Of a DNA stretch of 64,000 bases, positions 34,018-46,583 are shown one piece after another. The translations under genes and the position numbers were made by a program. Below the pieces are notes generated by a model that was given only the letters and a program-made list of their open reading frames with translations, did not search any database and was not told the origin of the DNA. The stretch is from Monocercomonoides exilis (lineage: Eukaryota > Preaxostyla > Oxymonadida > Polymastigidae), in NCBI GenBank assembly GCA_001643675.2, contig LSRY02000031.1:64501-128500 (forward strand). The letters run 5' to 3'. Position 1 is the stretch's first letter, and every line of letters starts with the position of its first letter.

Positions 34018-35303
34018 GGCATAGGTGTAACTGCGTCCCTTTTGCAATTCTTGTTTTTAACAATTAATTTTATGATGCTTGAAAAGCAAAAATTATTTAT
34101 AAACTTTTGTATGGACCGATTTTTCGTAAAACTTTTTGTTTGTCGTGAAAAAATTTATTTTAAAAATGACCCATAAATATGAGTATTTGAATAAAATTTT
34201 TAAAATCAAAAACAAATAAATCCTGAAAAATATCTTGAATGTCTCTAAATGCATTGTACACTTATATTTGTTTGATATTTTCACGAAAAATATAAATTTG
34301 AAATTTAATTTATTTATATGCAATCATTTGATCAAACCCATATTTTAATTTTATTTATTTGGATAACTTTAATTAGTGTAAATAATCATTTTGTGAACAT
34401 TATGTTATTAACAATCGTTAGTCATGCTATAAATCATATGAAATGGTTTTTTATTTAAATATATATGTATGTCTTTGTTTGTTTTTATCAAGTTTTGAAT
34501 CATTTTTATTTTTGTGTTATTTCTTGTGATTTTATATTTATTAGTTGTTCAACCCTATGTTACTGTGAAGTTCACATCCCGAATATTTGAATATCCAGTG
34601 TTGGTGTTCCTAATCTTTTTATTCACAATATTGATCGCTTTTGTGACTTTCACTTCACTTTTTCAAGCAAATAATATTCATTTATATTTCTTTATCTTTC
34701 AAAACTGCTTTTAATTGCTTGTATTTGTTGAAATCGCATTTATCTTAAAAAACAAAAATTGGGTGAAGAAGTGAGAAAAAACGGAAAATAAAATTATGAA
34801 TGAAAATAATTCAGAACTTCTTTCATACAAAGCAATTTTGACAATCCAAATACATGAATCCTCCTTTTCCATTGCCCGATGAAAGTGAACAAGATGATGC
34901 ATTTGTTGATTTAATAGCCAAATTTTCATCATTTTTTAATGTAACTTTTGCAACGCCTCCTTCTTCACCACTTCCAGTGTTCCTAATGTTTGAAAAGTTG
35001 TTGCTTTCAAATAAAACAGAAGTAGCCATCACCAATGGTGATTTGACAAATGAAGATCCCATTAAACTGCATCCTATCAATGTGCAACTTCCACTGGTTG
35101 TGGTTATCAATGAGTATTGAATGGTCGTTGATGATTGGATTTCAAATAAACAGTTTTCAAATTGAAGAATATTACTCGATGATATCAATGAATTCATGAT
35201 TGGTGCAAATTGACTTGGAATTTGTAACTTCAAAGACAGCAAGATGAGCGAGGCAGTTGAAGAAATAACAGATGAAGCAAATGCTGAATTCCCTTTGATT
35301 CTC
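34018..35303 (-). repeat. Second arm of the 1.29-kb inverted duplication
   Basis: Reverse complement of positions 1-1287 at near identity. It contains the end of the receptor fragment and about 800 bp of AT-rich sequence. Outside this copy lie the Harbinger relic on one side and more receptor sequence on the other. Confidence 0.9.
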
Positions 35304-35939
35304 TCATTAAACTGAACAGGCTTGTGTTTGGTTTCATCTTCATCAATCACACTTCCATCAATCGCAAGTGCATCTGTGAAAGAATAAATATCTTCAATTA
35401 TCCCTTCATCTTTAACCTTCACTTTCCTTTCTCCTTCCCCTCCATTCATGTCAATGTGGTCAATTCCACTTTTCATCGATTCACATGGGAATTTTTCACT
35501 TCCACATCCCAATGTGTCATACCCCTCCATTGACACACAAACCTCCATTCCCTTCATTTCAACAAGAAACACTCGAAGATCCATTTCTCCACAAATCCCA
35601 TCTTCTCCAACAAATGCATTCCCATCCTCCACGTAATCTGTGCAATCAAATGCAAAACGTTCTGTATTCACACTGTTCACCAGATTCCCACTCTTCACAA
35701 ACATGTTCTTCCCAACTGTTGCTGAGCATTCAGAAAATGATATCGATGAAAGGTGAAATGCTTCTCCATTTGAGCTGCAATCCAGATAATTTCCTCCTCC
35801 TTTTCCACCCTCACTCCCATTCTGACAAACACATCCAACAAATGAACTATTTTCAAGTGCCATAAATCCTCCATTCTTCAGAACGATCTTCAGTGCTCCT
35901 CCTTCTTTGCTCTTATCTGATAATGCCCCTTCAATTTAG
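34823..35939 (-). pseudogene. Beta-helix surface receptor fragment, 3'-truncated
   Basis: The frame opens after a stop near 35940 (KEGGALKIVLKN, GGFMALENSSFVGCVC) and runs to a TGA at 34823, right after YLDCQNC. Visible marks are GGKGGGNYLDC, SECSATVGKNMFV, ERFAFDC, and the CGSEKFPCESMKSGI box that is also recognisable in the 10.5-kb copy (GSEEEPCFTMWKGM). Fragment of about 370 residues with no signal peptide, TM helix or tail. Its last 160 residues duplicate the fragment at the window start. Surface-receptor family, ligand unknown, not functional alone. Confidence 0.65.
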
Positions 35940-36333
35940 CTTCTATGTATCAATATCAAAACTCCTGCATTCCTTCCTAAAGGAATGATCTTTTCCTTGT
36001 ACTTTACGAAATATAAGAGTAAATAACAAATGTTCCAAACAAAATAAATTGCAAACAGATTGTTGAATACGTGATTTTGTCATTTTGCAATACATGTTGG
36101 CTTCACATTTCAGTCTTGTGCAAAGAAAATAAATGTGTCAATTGTACAACAGCATTTTATGAAATGAAAGATTTTGAAAGCAAAGATTTTTCTTTGAAAC
36201 TTGTATTAGCAATTTAAAAAGCAGAAACAGGATATTCTGACACGAACACAATTGGTATAATTTGCATTTGATAATGATCACATATAGAAACAACAAATAC
36301 ATACGTTCGAACATTGCATAACCCGCACCGTCA
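35940..36333. other. AT-rich spacer, nothing recognised
   Basis: About 390 bp with no gene or repeat identified between the receptor fragment and the third repeat copy. Confidence 0.45.
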
Positions 36334-36690
36334 AATTAAAGTTGTCCAAATAAATAAAATTAAAATATGGGTTTGATCAAATGATTGCATATAAATAAAT
36401 TAAATTTCAAATTTATATTTTTCGTGAAAATATCAAACAAATATAAGTGTACAATGCATTTAGAGACATTCAAGATATTTTTCAGGATTTATTTGTTTTT
36501 GATTTTAAAAATTTTATTCAAATACTCATATTTATGGGTCATTTTTAAAATAAATTTTTTCACGACAAACAAAAAGTTTTACGAAAAATCGGTCCATACA
36601 AAAGTTTATAAATAATTTTTGCTTTTCAAGCATCATAAAATTAATTGTTAAAAACAAGAATTGCAAAAGGGACGCAGTTACACCTATGCC
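36334..36690 (+). repeat. Third, partial copy of the AT-rich repeat
   Basis: Matches 928-1287 and the reverse of 34018-34375, starting at AATTAAAGTTGTCC and ending at the same CACCTATGCC point. All three copies share that end exactly while the sequence beyond differs, so it is the true end of a repeat unit. At the one informative site noted (AAATAAATAAAATT) it agrees with the 34-kb copy, not with copy 1. Confidence 0.85.
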
Positions 36691-36988
36691 AAAAGATGTT
36701 CATCAAACGAGTTGATAGATTTTGTTTCACCTCTTCGTGAATATTCATACGGAGAAAGAAATCGAATCCGTCTATCAAACTGTGTTCGGAAAAATCATGT
36801 GAAATGATCGAACCTAAAAGATGGATCGGTTAACTTTTGAAAAGCAATATCGATGATTAATTTCTTTTCTTTTCTTTTCTTCAAAATAATGAGGAATTGC
36901 ATTTCTTTACTCCTTTTTTCCAAAACTTCCAACAATGGAATTTGCGACATAATTGTTAATGATAATAAAAGGTGACGAACATAATCAC

Positions 36989-37242
36989 CCATATGTCGAA
37001 TTTTTTTTATTAAGTTCCTTCTGTTTAATTTTCAGACAAAATAAAAAATTTCATATTTTTATCAATTTTCTTCTCCCACTAACCAAATTTCGCTGTCATG
37101 AAAAAATTATCTCAACAATGTTATTATTTCCATTCTTGAAAAGTTTCGTGAGAGGAAACAGAAATTTGATCGAAATATAAAAATATTTCTGTATTTGAAA
37201 AATTTTACAAAATGAACTTTTCAAAAAAATTTAGACATATTT
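36989..37242. mobile_element. Palindromic MITE, copy 2
   Basis: Same arm pattern as 32194-32446 (CCATATGTCGAATTTT, TTCCTTCTGTTTAATTTTC, TTTCATATTTTTATC, then the inverted arm ending GACATAT). Arms about 100 bp, centre about 60 bp, more diverged than copy 1. Confidence 0.6.
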
Positions 37243-37702
37243 CATTATAATTCTTAATGATCCTTGAACACAGAATTGTCACTAATTGCTAAGAATTAAT
37301 CAATTCAAATTGGAACAAATGTTACTGGCGTTTTGTGAAACTCGAAAGGACTAGCTTGTGCAAATACCATGAGAAGAAATAAAAATGTTTCAGTAAAAAC
37401 CATTAAGTTATTGTGCGCAACTTTTTCCTACATTAATTTTTTTTGTTAATAATAAAAAATTTTATCAAATCTCTCTTTTTTCAAACATTCAAAAAATTGA
37501 TCTTAAAAAAAAAATTTGCAAAAAATAAAAATAAATAAAAAACAACAAATTTAAAAAATTAGTGCATATAATCCTGTTTCATATATGTTTTTCGTGTTTC
37601 ATTTTTTTTATGCATTAATCAAACATGTTCAATAAATGGTTAAAGATCATTACAAAATCATTTTCATTTTTAGGTTTTTTATTTCGAAGAGTAATTTAAA
37701 AC
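37243..37702. other. Upstream region of the TmcB-like gene
   Basis: AT-rich 460 bp immediately 5' of a large intact gene, so it should hold the promoter. No recognisable initiator, TATA box or other motif could be assigned. Confidence 0.35.
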
Positions 37703-40700
37703 ATGGCGAGTGAGGAAAGTATGTCAATGTGCTCGACGTCTAGTGGAATGGCGGCAGAATATTCTCAAGCAGAAGGGTTCAGCAAGCTCGAAACAGTTGG
37801 CTTTTCAGTTTTTTTCCCTCTTTACGACCAGCCGAAGCATCCGAGTAAGACATGGGAAGTATTTGTATGGTCGGTAACAGTGCTGCAAATGGTCACGCTC
37901 AGTTTCTTTCGAATGGACACTTCGAGGCAGGATGTGAACAAGATTGCACGAGTTTGCGAGTTTTAACATTTGTGAAATTGAATTGTCGCTCAAAAAATAC
38001 TTTTTTTTCTTATTTTATGTTTTGCAAAACTCCGTCTGTATTTTTTTTATTTTTTTAAATGATTTTGCATGCTGGGTGCACATTTGGTTCAGTTTGTTTG
38101 CTTTGTTGACGGGACATCACTTGGATATCTGGCGGGGGAGTCGATTCCGATTGTGGCGATGGGGTGCCTGGGGTATTTTGTTTTGCTTGCTGCGTACTTG
38201 GTTGCGGTGGCGGCGTTTCAGGGGGTGATTTCGGGGACGCAGCCGTGGGTGATTTCGCTGCTGCGCTGGGTTGTGAATGTGACATACACCATCCTGTTTG
38301 TTCCGGTTATCTCCCTGTGCATAACGGCGTTTGACTGCTATGAGAGCGGGGGGCAGATTGTGCACAGGGGATTTGGAGGCAGTTGCACAGGCGACTTGGT
38401 GTCGATATTGGGATTTGTTGCGGGGATTGCGGTGCTGAGCTTGCAGCTGGTGTCTTCGTTTGTGGTGAAGAACATGATCTACAACCACAATCCGAAGCAC
38501 GGGGGGTTGTGGTCGTCGCCAAGCGGGGTGTGGCAAGGGGTGGAGTCGTGTCTTGTGTTTGGGTGTGTGTTTGCGATGAGGACGCTGATTGAATGGCCGT
38601 TCTGGCGCGGAGTGGTGACGGTTGGGGCTTCGGTGGGTATGGTGGTGTATTTTGTGTATGAGCAGCCGATATACAAACTAAGGGGAAACGTGCTGATGGG
38701 GAGCAAATGGTGCATGTTTGGGTGCTTGAGGCTTATTGATGAAATAGCATATGCGATAGAAGGAGCTACGGGCAACTGGATTGTGACGATTGTGCTTCAA
38801 GCGGTTGGGCTGGCGGCAGGAATTGTTTTGTGCATAGTGCTGTTGCCGAAGCTTGGTAAAATGTTCCGGAAAAAGAAATACCTGTTGAATGCATTTGAGC
38901 ATCAGCTGTCTGATATCTGCACCAAAAATCCTTCTTTGGCTCTGCCTCAGATGAAGAACCCCGAAAGAGTAGAGCCTTCTCTGAGCTTCATACAGGAGAA
39001 AGACTATCGTTCGATGATTCATTTGACATTTGCAGATTACGTGTACACACATGCACTGAAGACGAACATGAACAACAGCATGCTCTGCTTCCAGTATGCG
39101 TCGTTTCTGTCTGCCTACCGCAAGAACTACATGAAAGCGAACACGCTCATCCAAAAAGCCCGGTCGCTTTCTCCAGGCGTGTTTCTGAACTTTGTGCTGT
39201 TCTGCAAGGCGAAAGAGAACGGGGGAAGGACAAATGGAGATAGCCGGAACGGGACTGGGGACATGAACTCGTTTGCGTTCACGTCTCTTGTGGGGAAGGC
39301 GAAGAGGCACCACGAGCTGGCGGTGAGTGCGATGAAGGAGTTTTTTGAGAACATGACAGCGATCCACCCGGATTACAAGGCGGTTCCTGTTCTGCTGGAC
39401 ATGATTGTGAAGAACGAAGAGATTGCGCGAAAGAGCTACGAAGAGCTGATTTCGTCGCACAGGCAAAACTCGGAAGTGCTCAGGAGTTATGCGCGACTGC
39501 TTTTGGACATCTACAACGAAGAGGACGAGGCAGAGTTAATTCTGAACCGAGCAGATCTGATTGAAGAGGAATCTGTCGTGCATATTCAATCTTTATCCCG
39601 CACAAATACTGCCACTTTGATAGATGCTTCATATCCAATGGGAAATACAAGCGAATCAAAAAACGAAAAGATTGATGGAGAATTAAAGAGAGCCAGCACA
39701 GCAGGTGATTTTGTAACAGAATACGAGTCAAATTTCACACGTTCGCTGAGTCGTTTTAGCTTTGAAAATTCTGCTGGAAGTGCAAATGAGGATGCAAATG
39801 CTAATAAAGGAACTGAATGCAAAGAAGTGAAAGAAGCAGCATCTTGTGAACAGCAAAAACTGGAAGGAGAATCAGAAGTTCATACAAAAAAAGAGTTGCA
39901 ATGGCATCAATCATCTAACGAGTTAAAAAAACACCATACGTTGAATCAGAAGAATAAAAGAAAGAAGAAGAAGAAGGCGACAGCAATTACCGATCTGATA
40001 ATGGGAAATAATGGTAAACTCAATAGTTTTCAGAGCAATTACAACAAATTAAAATACACAGAGATAACTTTGCATTCTTTAAATGTTGCAGTACTTATAT
40101 CAGCGCTTATTGTGTACAAGACTATAACAGACAAATACCAGGACAACCTGCAAACGCTACGAAATGTGTGCGACTTGTCGTATTACACTGCCCGCTCAGC
40201 TGCGATCGCATACAGCTTTTTTGTGTATGACCAAAAGTTGAATTTCACTGATCCACCAACGGCGGATGAATGGCCATCAGGAATTATTCAGAAGAAGGAT
40301 CTGATGAACATTATGAAGGAGACATCAGACAATTTGGCAACAATGCTTGGCCGAATACATCAGTCAACAGAGAACATCGAAGTGTGGGAGACAGCAGACG
40401 TTAACACGTACCTATTCACGCTCACCACCAAAAACGAGACGCAGCCAGATGGAAGTGTGGATGAGGTGTTGGACACCAAAAGCCAAATCCTGCACTCAAC
40501 GTCAATGTTAGAGGTTATAGCAACGGTTTCTCAAATGATGCATCATCTGTATCTTACGAATGTTTCTTCACGTCCACAAGATCATGAGTATTTATCAAAC
40601 ATTCAGTATATGGTGTTCAATTGCCCCGTGCCTATATTGGATGGAGCAAAAAGAGTTATCTTTTACTATTATGAAATTTTGAATGAAGAATGCTTTGAAA

Positions 40701-43525
40701 TTATGGCAACGTTTACAATCATTATTTCGTCATTTCTAACGCCACTTACGATCATACAACTTGTGATCTATGTCCTTTTCACCAAAAAATCAGTGACGAA
40801 TCGGATGAAGGCGTATCAGATATTGCTGGATGTGCCAAAAAGCAAGATGCATAGCGTGATAAGCCGACTTATGAGAGATGACGATGCAGACGACGACTTT
40901 TCGATCAACGTTGAGATGGGAGAGATGCAAGAAACAAAGACATACGACAGCTTCTGCGACAATAAAAACGATTTTGTTGAAGAACCAGAGACTTCATCTG
41001 CGCGTGAAGAAACAGAGGGAAATGATCAAAACGACAATGAAAAGAAAAATGCAAAAGGAAGCAACAAAAACTCGTTGTCTTCGCTGAAAATGAAGGCTGC
41101 TATGAAACATGATTTGACTGAAATAGAGATTATCAATGCGAACTCAACGTCTTCTATTCTTCCTGGTGAAAGTTCTTCAGACGAGCCAATGATCGGTACG
41201 CCTTTATCTCCTGCATCTTCAAAGTCTCTATTTGTCGAACCAATTGATTCAACTGCTTCTACAACTTCAACAACTACATCATCAGGATTCAATTTGCATT
41301 CCACAAAAACAGGAGAGAATATTAGCGGAAAGCAAGCAGTCGGACAGAATGTGGGAACAAGATCATCATCTCAATCATTGCTGTTGAATGAGAATTCCAC
41401 CGCAAGTAGAGCAAAAAACGAGTCTGAATTAGCAACAAGCGAACGCCATTCCAACACCTTAAAAAATGATTCTTCACTTGCTGAACAAATGGGAATAAAA
41501 ACATTTGGAGCTGGAATTGTTGGACAAGAGATAAGAATGACCAAAAATACCGAAGATGGCGTTGGGCTGAATGGAGCAAACATGATGAGTACAGGAAACA
41601 TATCAAAGGCATCACTTAATCCGATGCTTGGCTGGAACAACAATTCAGGTATACTGATGATCAAGCCGCTAAAGGCCAATCAGGACGATGATCTATCAAG
41701 CATTTTCCAAACGCAATCACAGCCGTTTCTACCTTCTCTTTTTGCCACCAGCAGAAATCAGTCCTTCTCAACGCTGGCACCCTCAGCCCCAATTTCAGCG
41801 CAACACACAATGTCTGACTACGGCTGTAGCTCAGTCTACAACTCCCTGCAATTGCTGCCTCCTCTTGCTCCAGCCAGTCTGTGCCAGCAGAACAGAGCAC
41901 TGATGTGCAGTCAGAATGCTCTTTTGTCGCAGTTGGAAATGCTGTCAAGGACTTCAACGGCTTACGATCTTCATATGAAAACCGAACAGAATTCATTGGA
42001 TAGTAACGAGTCTGCTGTTCAAGAGCAGAAGCCTCAGAGCAACATTCCAGAAATAAAATACAAGTTCGATGACGAAGATTTGGAGGAATCAGAAAAAGAC
42101 AAGCAAAGAGGGTTGATTAGAAATGCAGTTGACGATGCAGCTTGGGAAGAACAAGTGGAAAAGGAGATAGAGAAACACGAAGCAGCATACAAACAGTTGC
42201 CACGTCCGATATCAAAATTAGTTGTTTTTACTGTTTGCTTTTCAACATTTATTGGTACAGCCACAATCGTATCAACGGATGTTGTTGCGTGTTATTATGT
42301 TGCTGATTATAAACCGACGTCCGCCAACATCATCGTATCCGGAATGCGTGCTTCTATTCTGTTCCAGATCCACTTTTTGCTCACATCCATCCTGCAACCA
42401 ATACCGATGCTGAAAACAGACCAGTCAATCACGTTCCCAACGTCAAGTAATCCAGTCATGCACAACTCTTCCCACTGTTCTGGTTCTCCAACTGTTGCCC
42501 GTGACATGCTTGTTCCGATGTCTAACTATTTTCAGGCAATGCATCATGACTGCCATTTTGGAGATTCAGATTTTTCGAGCATGAATGACAGAATATACGA
42601 TACGGTTCCTGTCTCTCGCATGACGACAAAGTTTAATGTGGAGACTCTGCTGCGAAAGGCTGACTGCTACTTGGCTGAATCTGAAGATTGCTCACGAGTT
42701 GATCCAAATCGAATGTATGGAATTAAAGGGACTATTTATGGACTCACAACACTTATTGCACGAATGAGGATAAATTTGGAGAGGATATCAAAGATGGAAG
42801 TTGAAAACATCACGTTTACTAACCCCGAAGCTCGCTTTGTTTCGAATGCTCTTCGAACTGATATTGTTGAAGGGATTGAGAAAATGACGAACATGATTTT
42901 GACCGAAGGAAAAGAAGAAGTTCAGGAATCAGTTACAATCTTAACCATTGTGATTGTACTGTTCTCTATTTTATTCATTATTTCGATGTTTGGAAATTCA
43001 AGGACATGGACGATTGAAGTGACTTTTGTTGAGAATGTGTCTCACAAGTTGCGTGAACTGCTTCCAATCAAAGAAGGCGAAAAGGAGATATTTATGGTGT
43101 CGTCGATGGTGACAGGGCATGAATCATTCGACAAAGGAAGAGAAGCAATTCTTGACGCTGCACAGCAATTGTTAACATCTGTTAATCAATATGAACAACC
43201 AGAAGTTGTGATGGATGCGTTCTATCAAGTGACATCTACAGCATTGGCAGTCTTCAATGAGGAGGAGAAGGAGATGGAAGCGAAGAACTATACGAACATT
43301 GAGAAGCACAAAAGAGAACATTTATTGTTGAGGCAGCGTCTGACACTGATTGGAGACCAACTCCGCTCAAAGAACGATGCGGTGAAAGCTGTCGGAAAGA
43401 GAAAACTTGTTTCGCTTTTTGACATGCACTTCACAGATGAAGATATCACCTTTGCAGACGCTGCTTATGGAATTGATTTTTCGAATCAGAAAAATGTTGA
43501 AATTGAGAACAGCAGTAATCTGTGA
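37703..43525 (+). CDS. TmcB-like multi-pass membrane protein with C-terminal hemerythrin-like domain
   Basis: Exon 1 37703-37951, intron 37952-38092 (141 bp, GTTTGC...TTCAG), exon 2 38093-43525; phase 0, about 1,893 residues with no interruption. Residues 1-360: six or so TM helices (first EVFVWSVTVLQMVTLSFF; others GCLGYFVLLAAYLVAVAAF, VSILGFVAGIAVLSLQLV). Residues about 385-490: TPR-like helices (FADYVYTHALKT, AYRKNYMKANTLIQKA). A TM pair near 743 and 950 flanks an outer loop; 950-1440 is a Ser/Thr-rich cytosolic linker; a second TM pair lies near 1455 and 1695. Residues about 1757-1880: a four-helix hemerythrin-like domain (EEEKEMEAKNY, EKHKREH, HFTDED). The architecture resembles TmcB-like proteins of trichomonads and oxymonads, several of which end in a cyclase domain; here the end differs. 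Probably a membrane sensor. The only clearly intact large gene in the window. Confidence 0.82.
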
Positions 43526-44505
43526 AGGAAATGAAAAGTGTACATATTTTTCAAATGAGATTAATGTCTTTTTTTTCCACTTTTTTTTGGCTGCAAAAAG
43601 TTGTATGGCCATTTTTTAGTGTAGTTATACAAGAATTTTTATTTCAACTAGTTTTTCTATTCAATTATTTTATCTTTATTTGCTTTTTGATCCAATTTTG
43701 TTATATGTATTTCTTATTCGATGCTCCTTTGAGAGCTCTTGCTTTTCAACCTTCATGTATCTCTCTATATATTTATAATTATTCGTTGATTTGTGAAGTA
43801 TTCGCATTTGTCAATAATGAAATTTGAAGGTCGAATTTTAAAACTTAGGTTTATTTCGTATGCTTTGAATTTTGCTTATTTTCATTTAGGATATTTTGGA
43901 AAGAGAATAATTATTTTTTTCATTTTTGTTAAATTTGTAGTAAAAATTTGTTTGTCATTTATTTGCTAGTCTTTTATTGTCATTTCTTCAATATTTTTTC
44001 TTTCGAACGAATGCAATTTTGTATCTTTATTTTCAAAAAGATTTACTTATTTTATAAAGTCATCCTTTTCTATAATTTTCTGTTATTTTGTAAATTTTGC
44101 TTTTCCCGAGTGAAAATTGTAAAAGAAGATTTTCTTTCATTTGTTGTACTTCAATTTTTTCTGAGCAAATAATAACATTTTCTTTTTGTGAATATTAAAC
44201 ATTTTTCTTTTTTATTTCATTTTGAGTGGATAAGTTCGTCTTTTTTTAAAACCTTTAAAATTTAAAGTTAATATCTGTTTTGGTGCTTTTTAAATTTGGT
44301 TGCCATTTTTGAATTTTGATACGTTGTGATTCCATCGAGCAAAGTAATATTTCATCAAAATCTGATTGAACTTTTTCATTTTTTTAAAGATAAAAAATAG
44401 ATTGAAAAATTGAGATTAAATACAGAATTTTTAATAACATTCAGCTAGCATTAAAGCTTAAAAAAATAAAAATTCGTATGGATCTTTCTTATTCTGTAAA
44501 TGCAA
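43526..44505. other. AT-rich spacer, nothing recognised
   Basis: About 980 bp 3' of the TmcB-like gene. T-rich; no gene, no clear terminator signal assigned, no repeat noticed. Confidence 0.45.
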
Positions 44506-45579
44506 TGATACAATGAGTAAAATACGCGGAACATGGTAAAAAACCCGGAATTTTTATTAAAATTCATATATCTCGACAAGTTTAAAAAATTAATTTATAA
44601 AAATTCACACATTCACACATCAGTATATAACACATCTAACCATATTGAAATTTTTATTTATTGCGCTGTATTTATGAAGAAATAAATAATTTTTATTTTT
44701 GAAAATCTGACTTTTGATGAATTTTTCTATTTCAACAAAACGATTCAGTTCATCTTTTAAATATATCCCTTATTTTTTTTGTTGAAGATTTTTCTGATTA
44801 TTTTTCATTTTTGGCAATTTGCTCGTTTGGACTGAATAAAAATCTGTTATTTTCAAAAAATCACAGTCAATGGGATGACTTAAAAAAATATTTTATGCAA
44901 AACACGAGAGCATCCAAGTGAATTAAACACATGCAATAATAAATATGACAGTTATAAAAAATTGATTCATTGTTGAAATTTAAAATGATACAGAAGGTAT
45001 TTCAAAAATCAAGATTATTTTCATAATTGATGGTTGATAATGATCATTTTTGTTGAGTTTTCTACCAAATTGTATTTATCAAAATGAAAATGGAATTATT
45101 TTAAATTTCAACAATGAATCAATTTTTTATAACTGTCATATTTATTATTGCATGTGTTAAATTCACTTGGATGTTTTTGTGTTTTGCAAAAAATATTTTT
45201 TAAGTTATCCCATTGATAATGATTTTTCAAAAATGATAATGTTTTTTTTCGTCAAAAGGAGCAACTTGCCGAAAATGAAAAATAACCAGAATTATTTATA
45301 ACATAGAAAAAATAAGTTTTATATATAAAAGATGAACTGAATCGTTTTGTTGAAATAGAAAAATTCATCAAAAGTCAGATTTTCAAAAATAAAAATTATT
45401 TATTTCTTCATAAATACAGCGCAATAAATAAAAATTTCAATATGGTTAGATGTGTTATATACTGATGTGTGAATGTGTGAATTATTATAAATTAATTTTT
45501 TAAACTTGTCGAGATATATGAATTTTAATAAAAATTCCGGGTTTTTTACCATGTTCCGCGTATTTTACTCATTGTATCA
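44506..45579. mobile_element. Foldback element 2, about 480-bp imperfect arms
   Basis: 44506-44987 is an imperfect reverse complement of about 45098-45579, around a 110-bp centre. The ends read TGATACAATGAGTAAAATACGCGG and include a TA that could be the target duplication (44509-44510 and 45575-45576). The arms differ by scattered substitutions and small gaps, so this copy is older than the one at 3856-4863. No coding capacity; end sequence differs from both the first foldback and the pogo-like element. Confidence 0.75.
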
Positions 45580-46544
45580 ATAAAAAATATTTTGCTTTAA
45601 ATTCTTAAAAAATTTTCTCATTTTCTTCATATTACAGTTTCCACTCTCAAAATATCTCAAGAATGATATTATTTGCAACATCAAGTTTTTGTTTCCAATA
45701 GATACAACGCATATTGGATCACATAATTTAAAATGAAAAATTAATTAAAAATTGTTGGGGTTATTAAAAAAAAACTACTGTTTATTTGAATTGACTGGCA
45801 AATTTTTAAAATACACAAGCAATTATGAATTGAATGTTTTAAAATTGAAAAAGAATAATATTAAATAATAAACAGAAAAGATTTTTATAAAATACTGAAG
45901 TTAATTTTGATTTTCTTTTTGATTATATTTTGATCTTTCAATAATCAACTTCGAAAAAATAGAATAATTCGATAATTCGTTTAAAACGCTATTCCAACTT
46001 ATGTTATCAGAAACATGAGCTTTATAATGCGAGTTTGAATGGTTATAACAATTATAAATTCGTTTTTCCCAATATACAAATCATGAATGCATCTGATTAC
46101 TTTCAGTTTTTTTCTTCGCAATTGTGAACTGTTTCTTTAAAACTGAAGCACCAACAACAACTTCTGTTCCATTATGCTCAGTCATCATTGGTAATTACTG
46201 CTTATTTCGTTCTTAGCAACAGCAATTTTCAAACAATATTGTTTTTTATTTTTCGCCTTGCTGAAAAACAATATTATGAAATATAAACAAGAAATATTTA
46301 AAACATTGAATGTTTAAAGGTGTATATGCTTCTTTTTCAAATTTTCGTTTTTAATAAAGAATATTTTATATTTCAACAAATTTTTCTTTTTCGATATTTT
46401 TCTTCTTATTTTGCAGATCACACAATTTTCTTATATGTTCCGAATTCAATAGACATTTTGTTTTTTGATGCTCCATATTTTTGACTCTCTTCATCCTCAG
46501 GATTACTCTTAAGTGCAAATAAAATTTCGACTATCCCATCTATT
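45580..46544. other. AT-rich spacer, nothing recognised
   Basis: About 960 bp without recognisable genes; the end may contain an upstream exon or intron of the receptor that follows (TTCTATTCCAG near 46583 looks like an acceptor). Confidence 0.4.
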
Positions 46545-46583
46545 TATTTTCTCTCGTCTAAATTAACAGATTTCTATTCCAGC

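Noticed and set aside
38117-39466. Long minus-strand frames under the TmcB-like gene
   Set aside because: Arg/His/Pro-rich antisense shadows of the intact plus-strand gene.
43526-46544. tRNA or small structured RNA genes in the AT-rich spacers
   Set aside because: No stretch with tRNA A/B-box-like sequence and a pairing acceptor stem was found by eye; the only strong hairpin is the foldback element.
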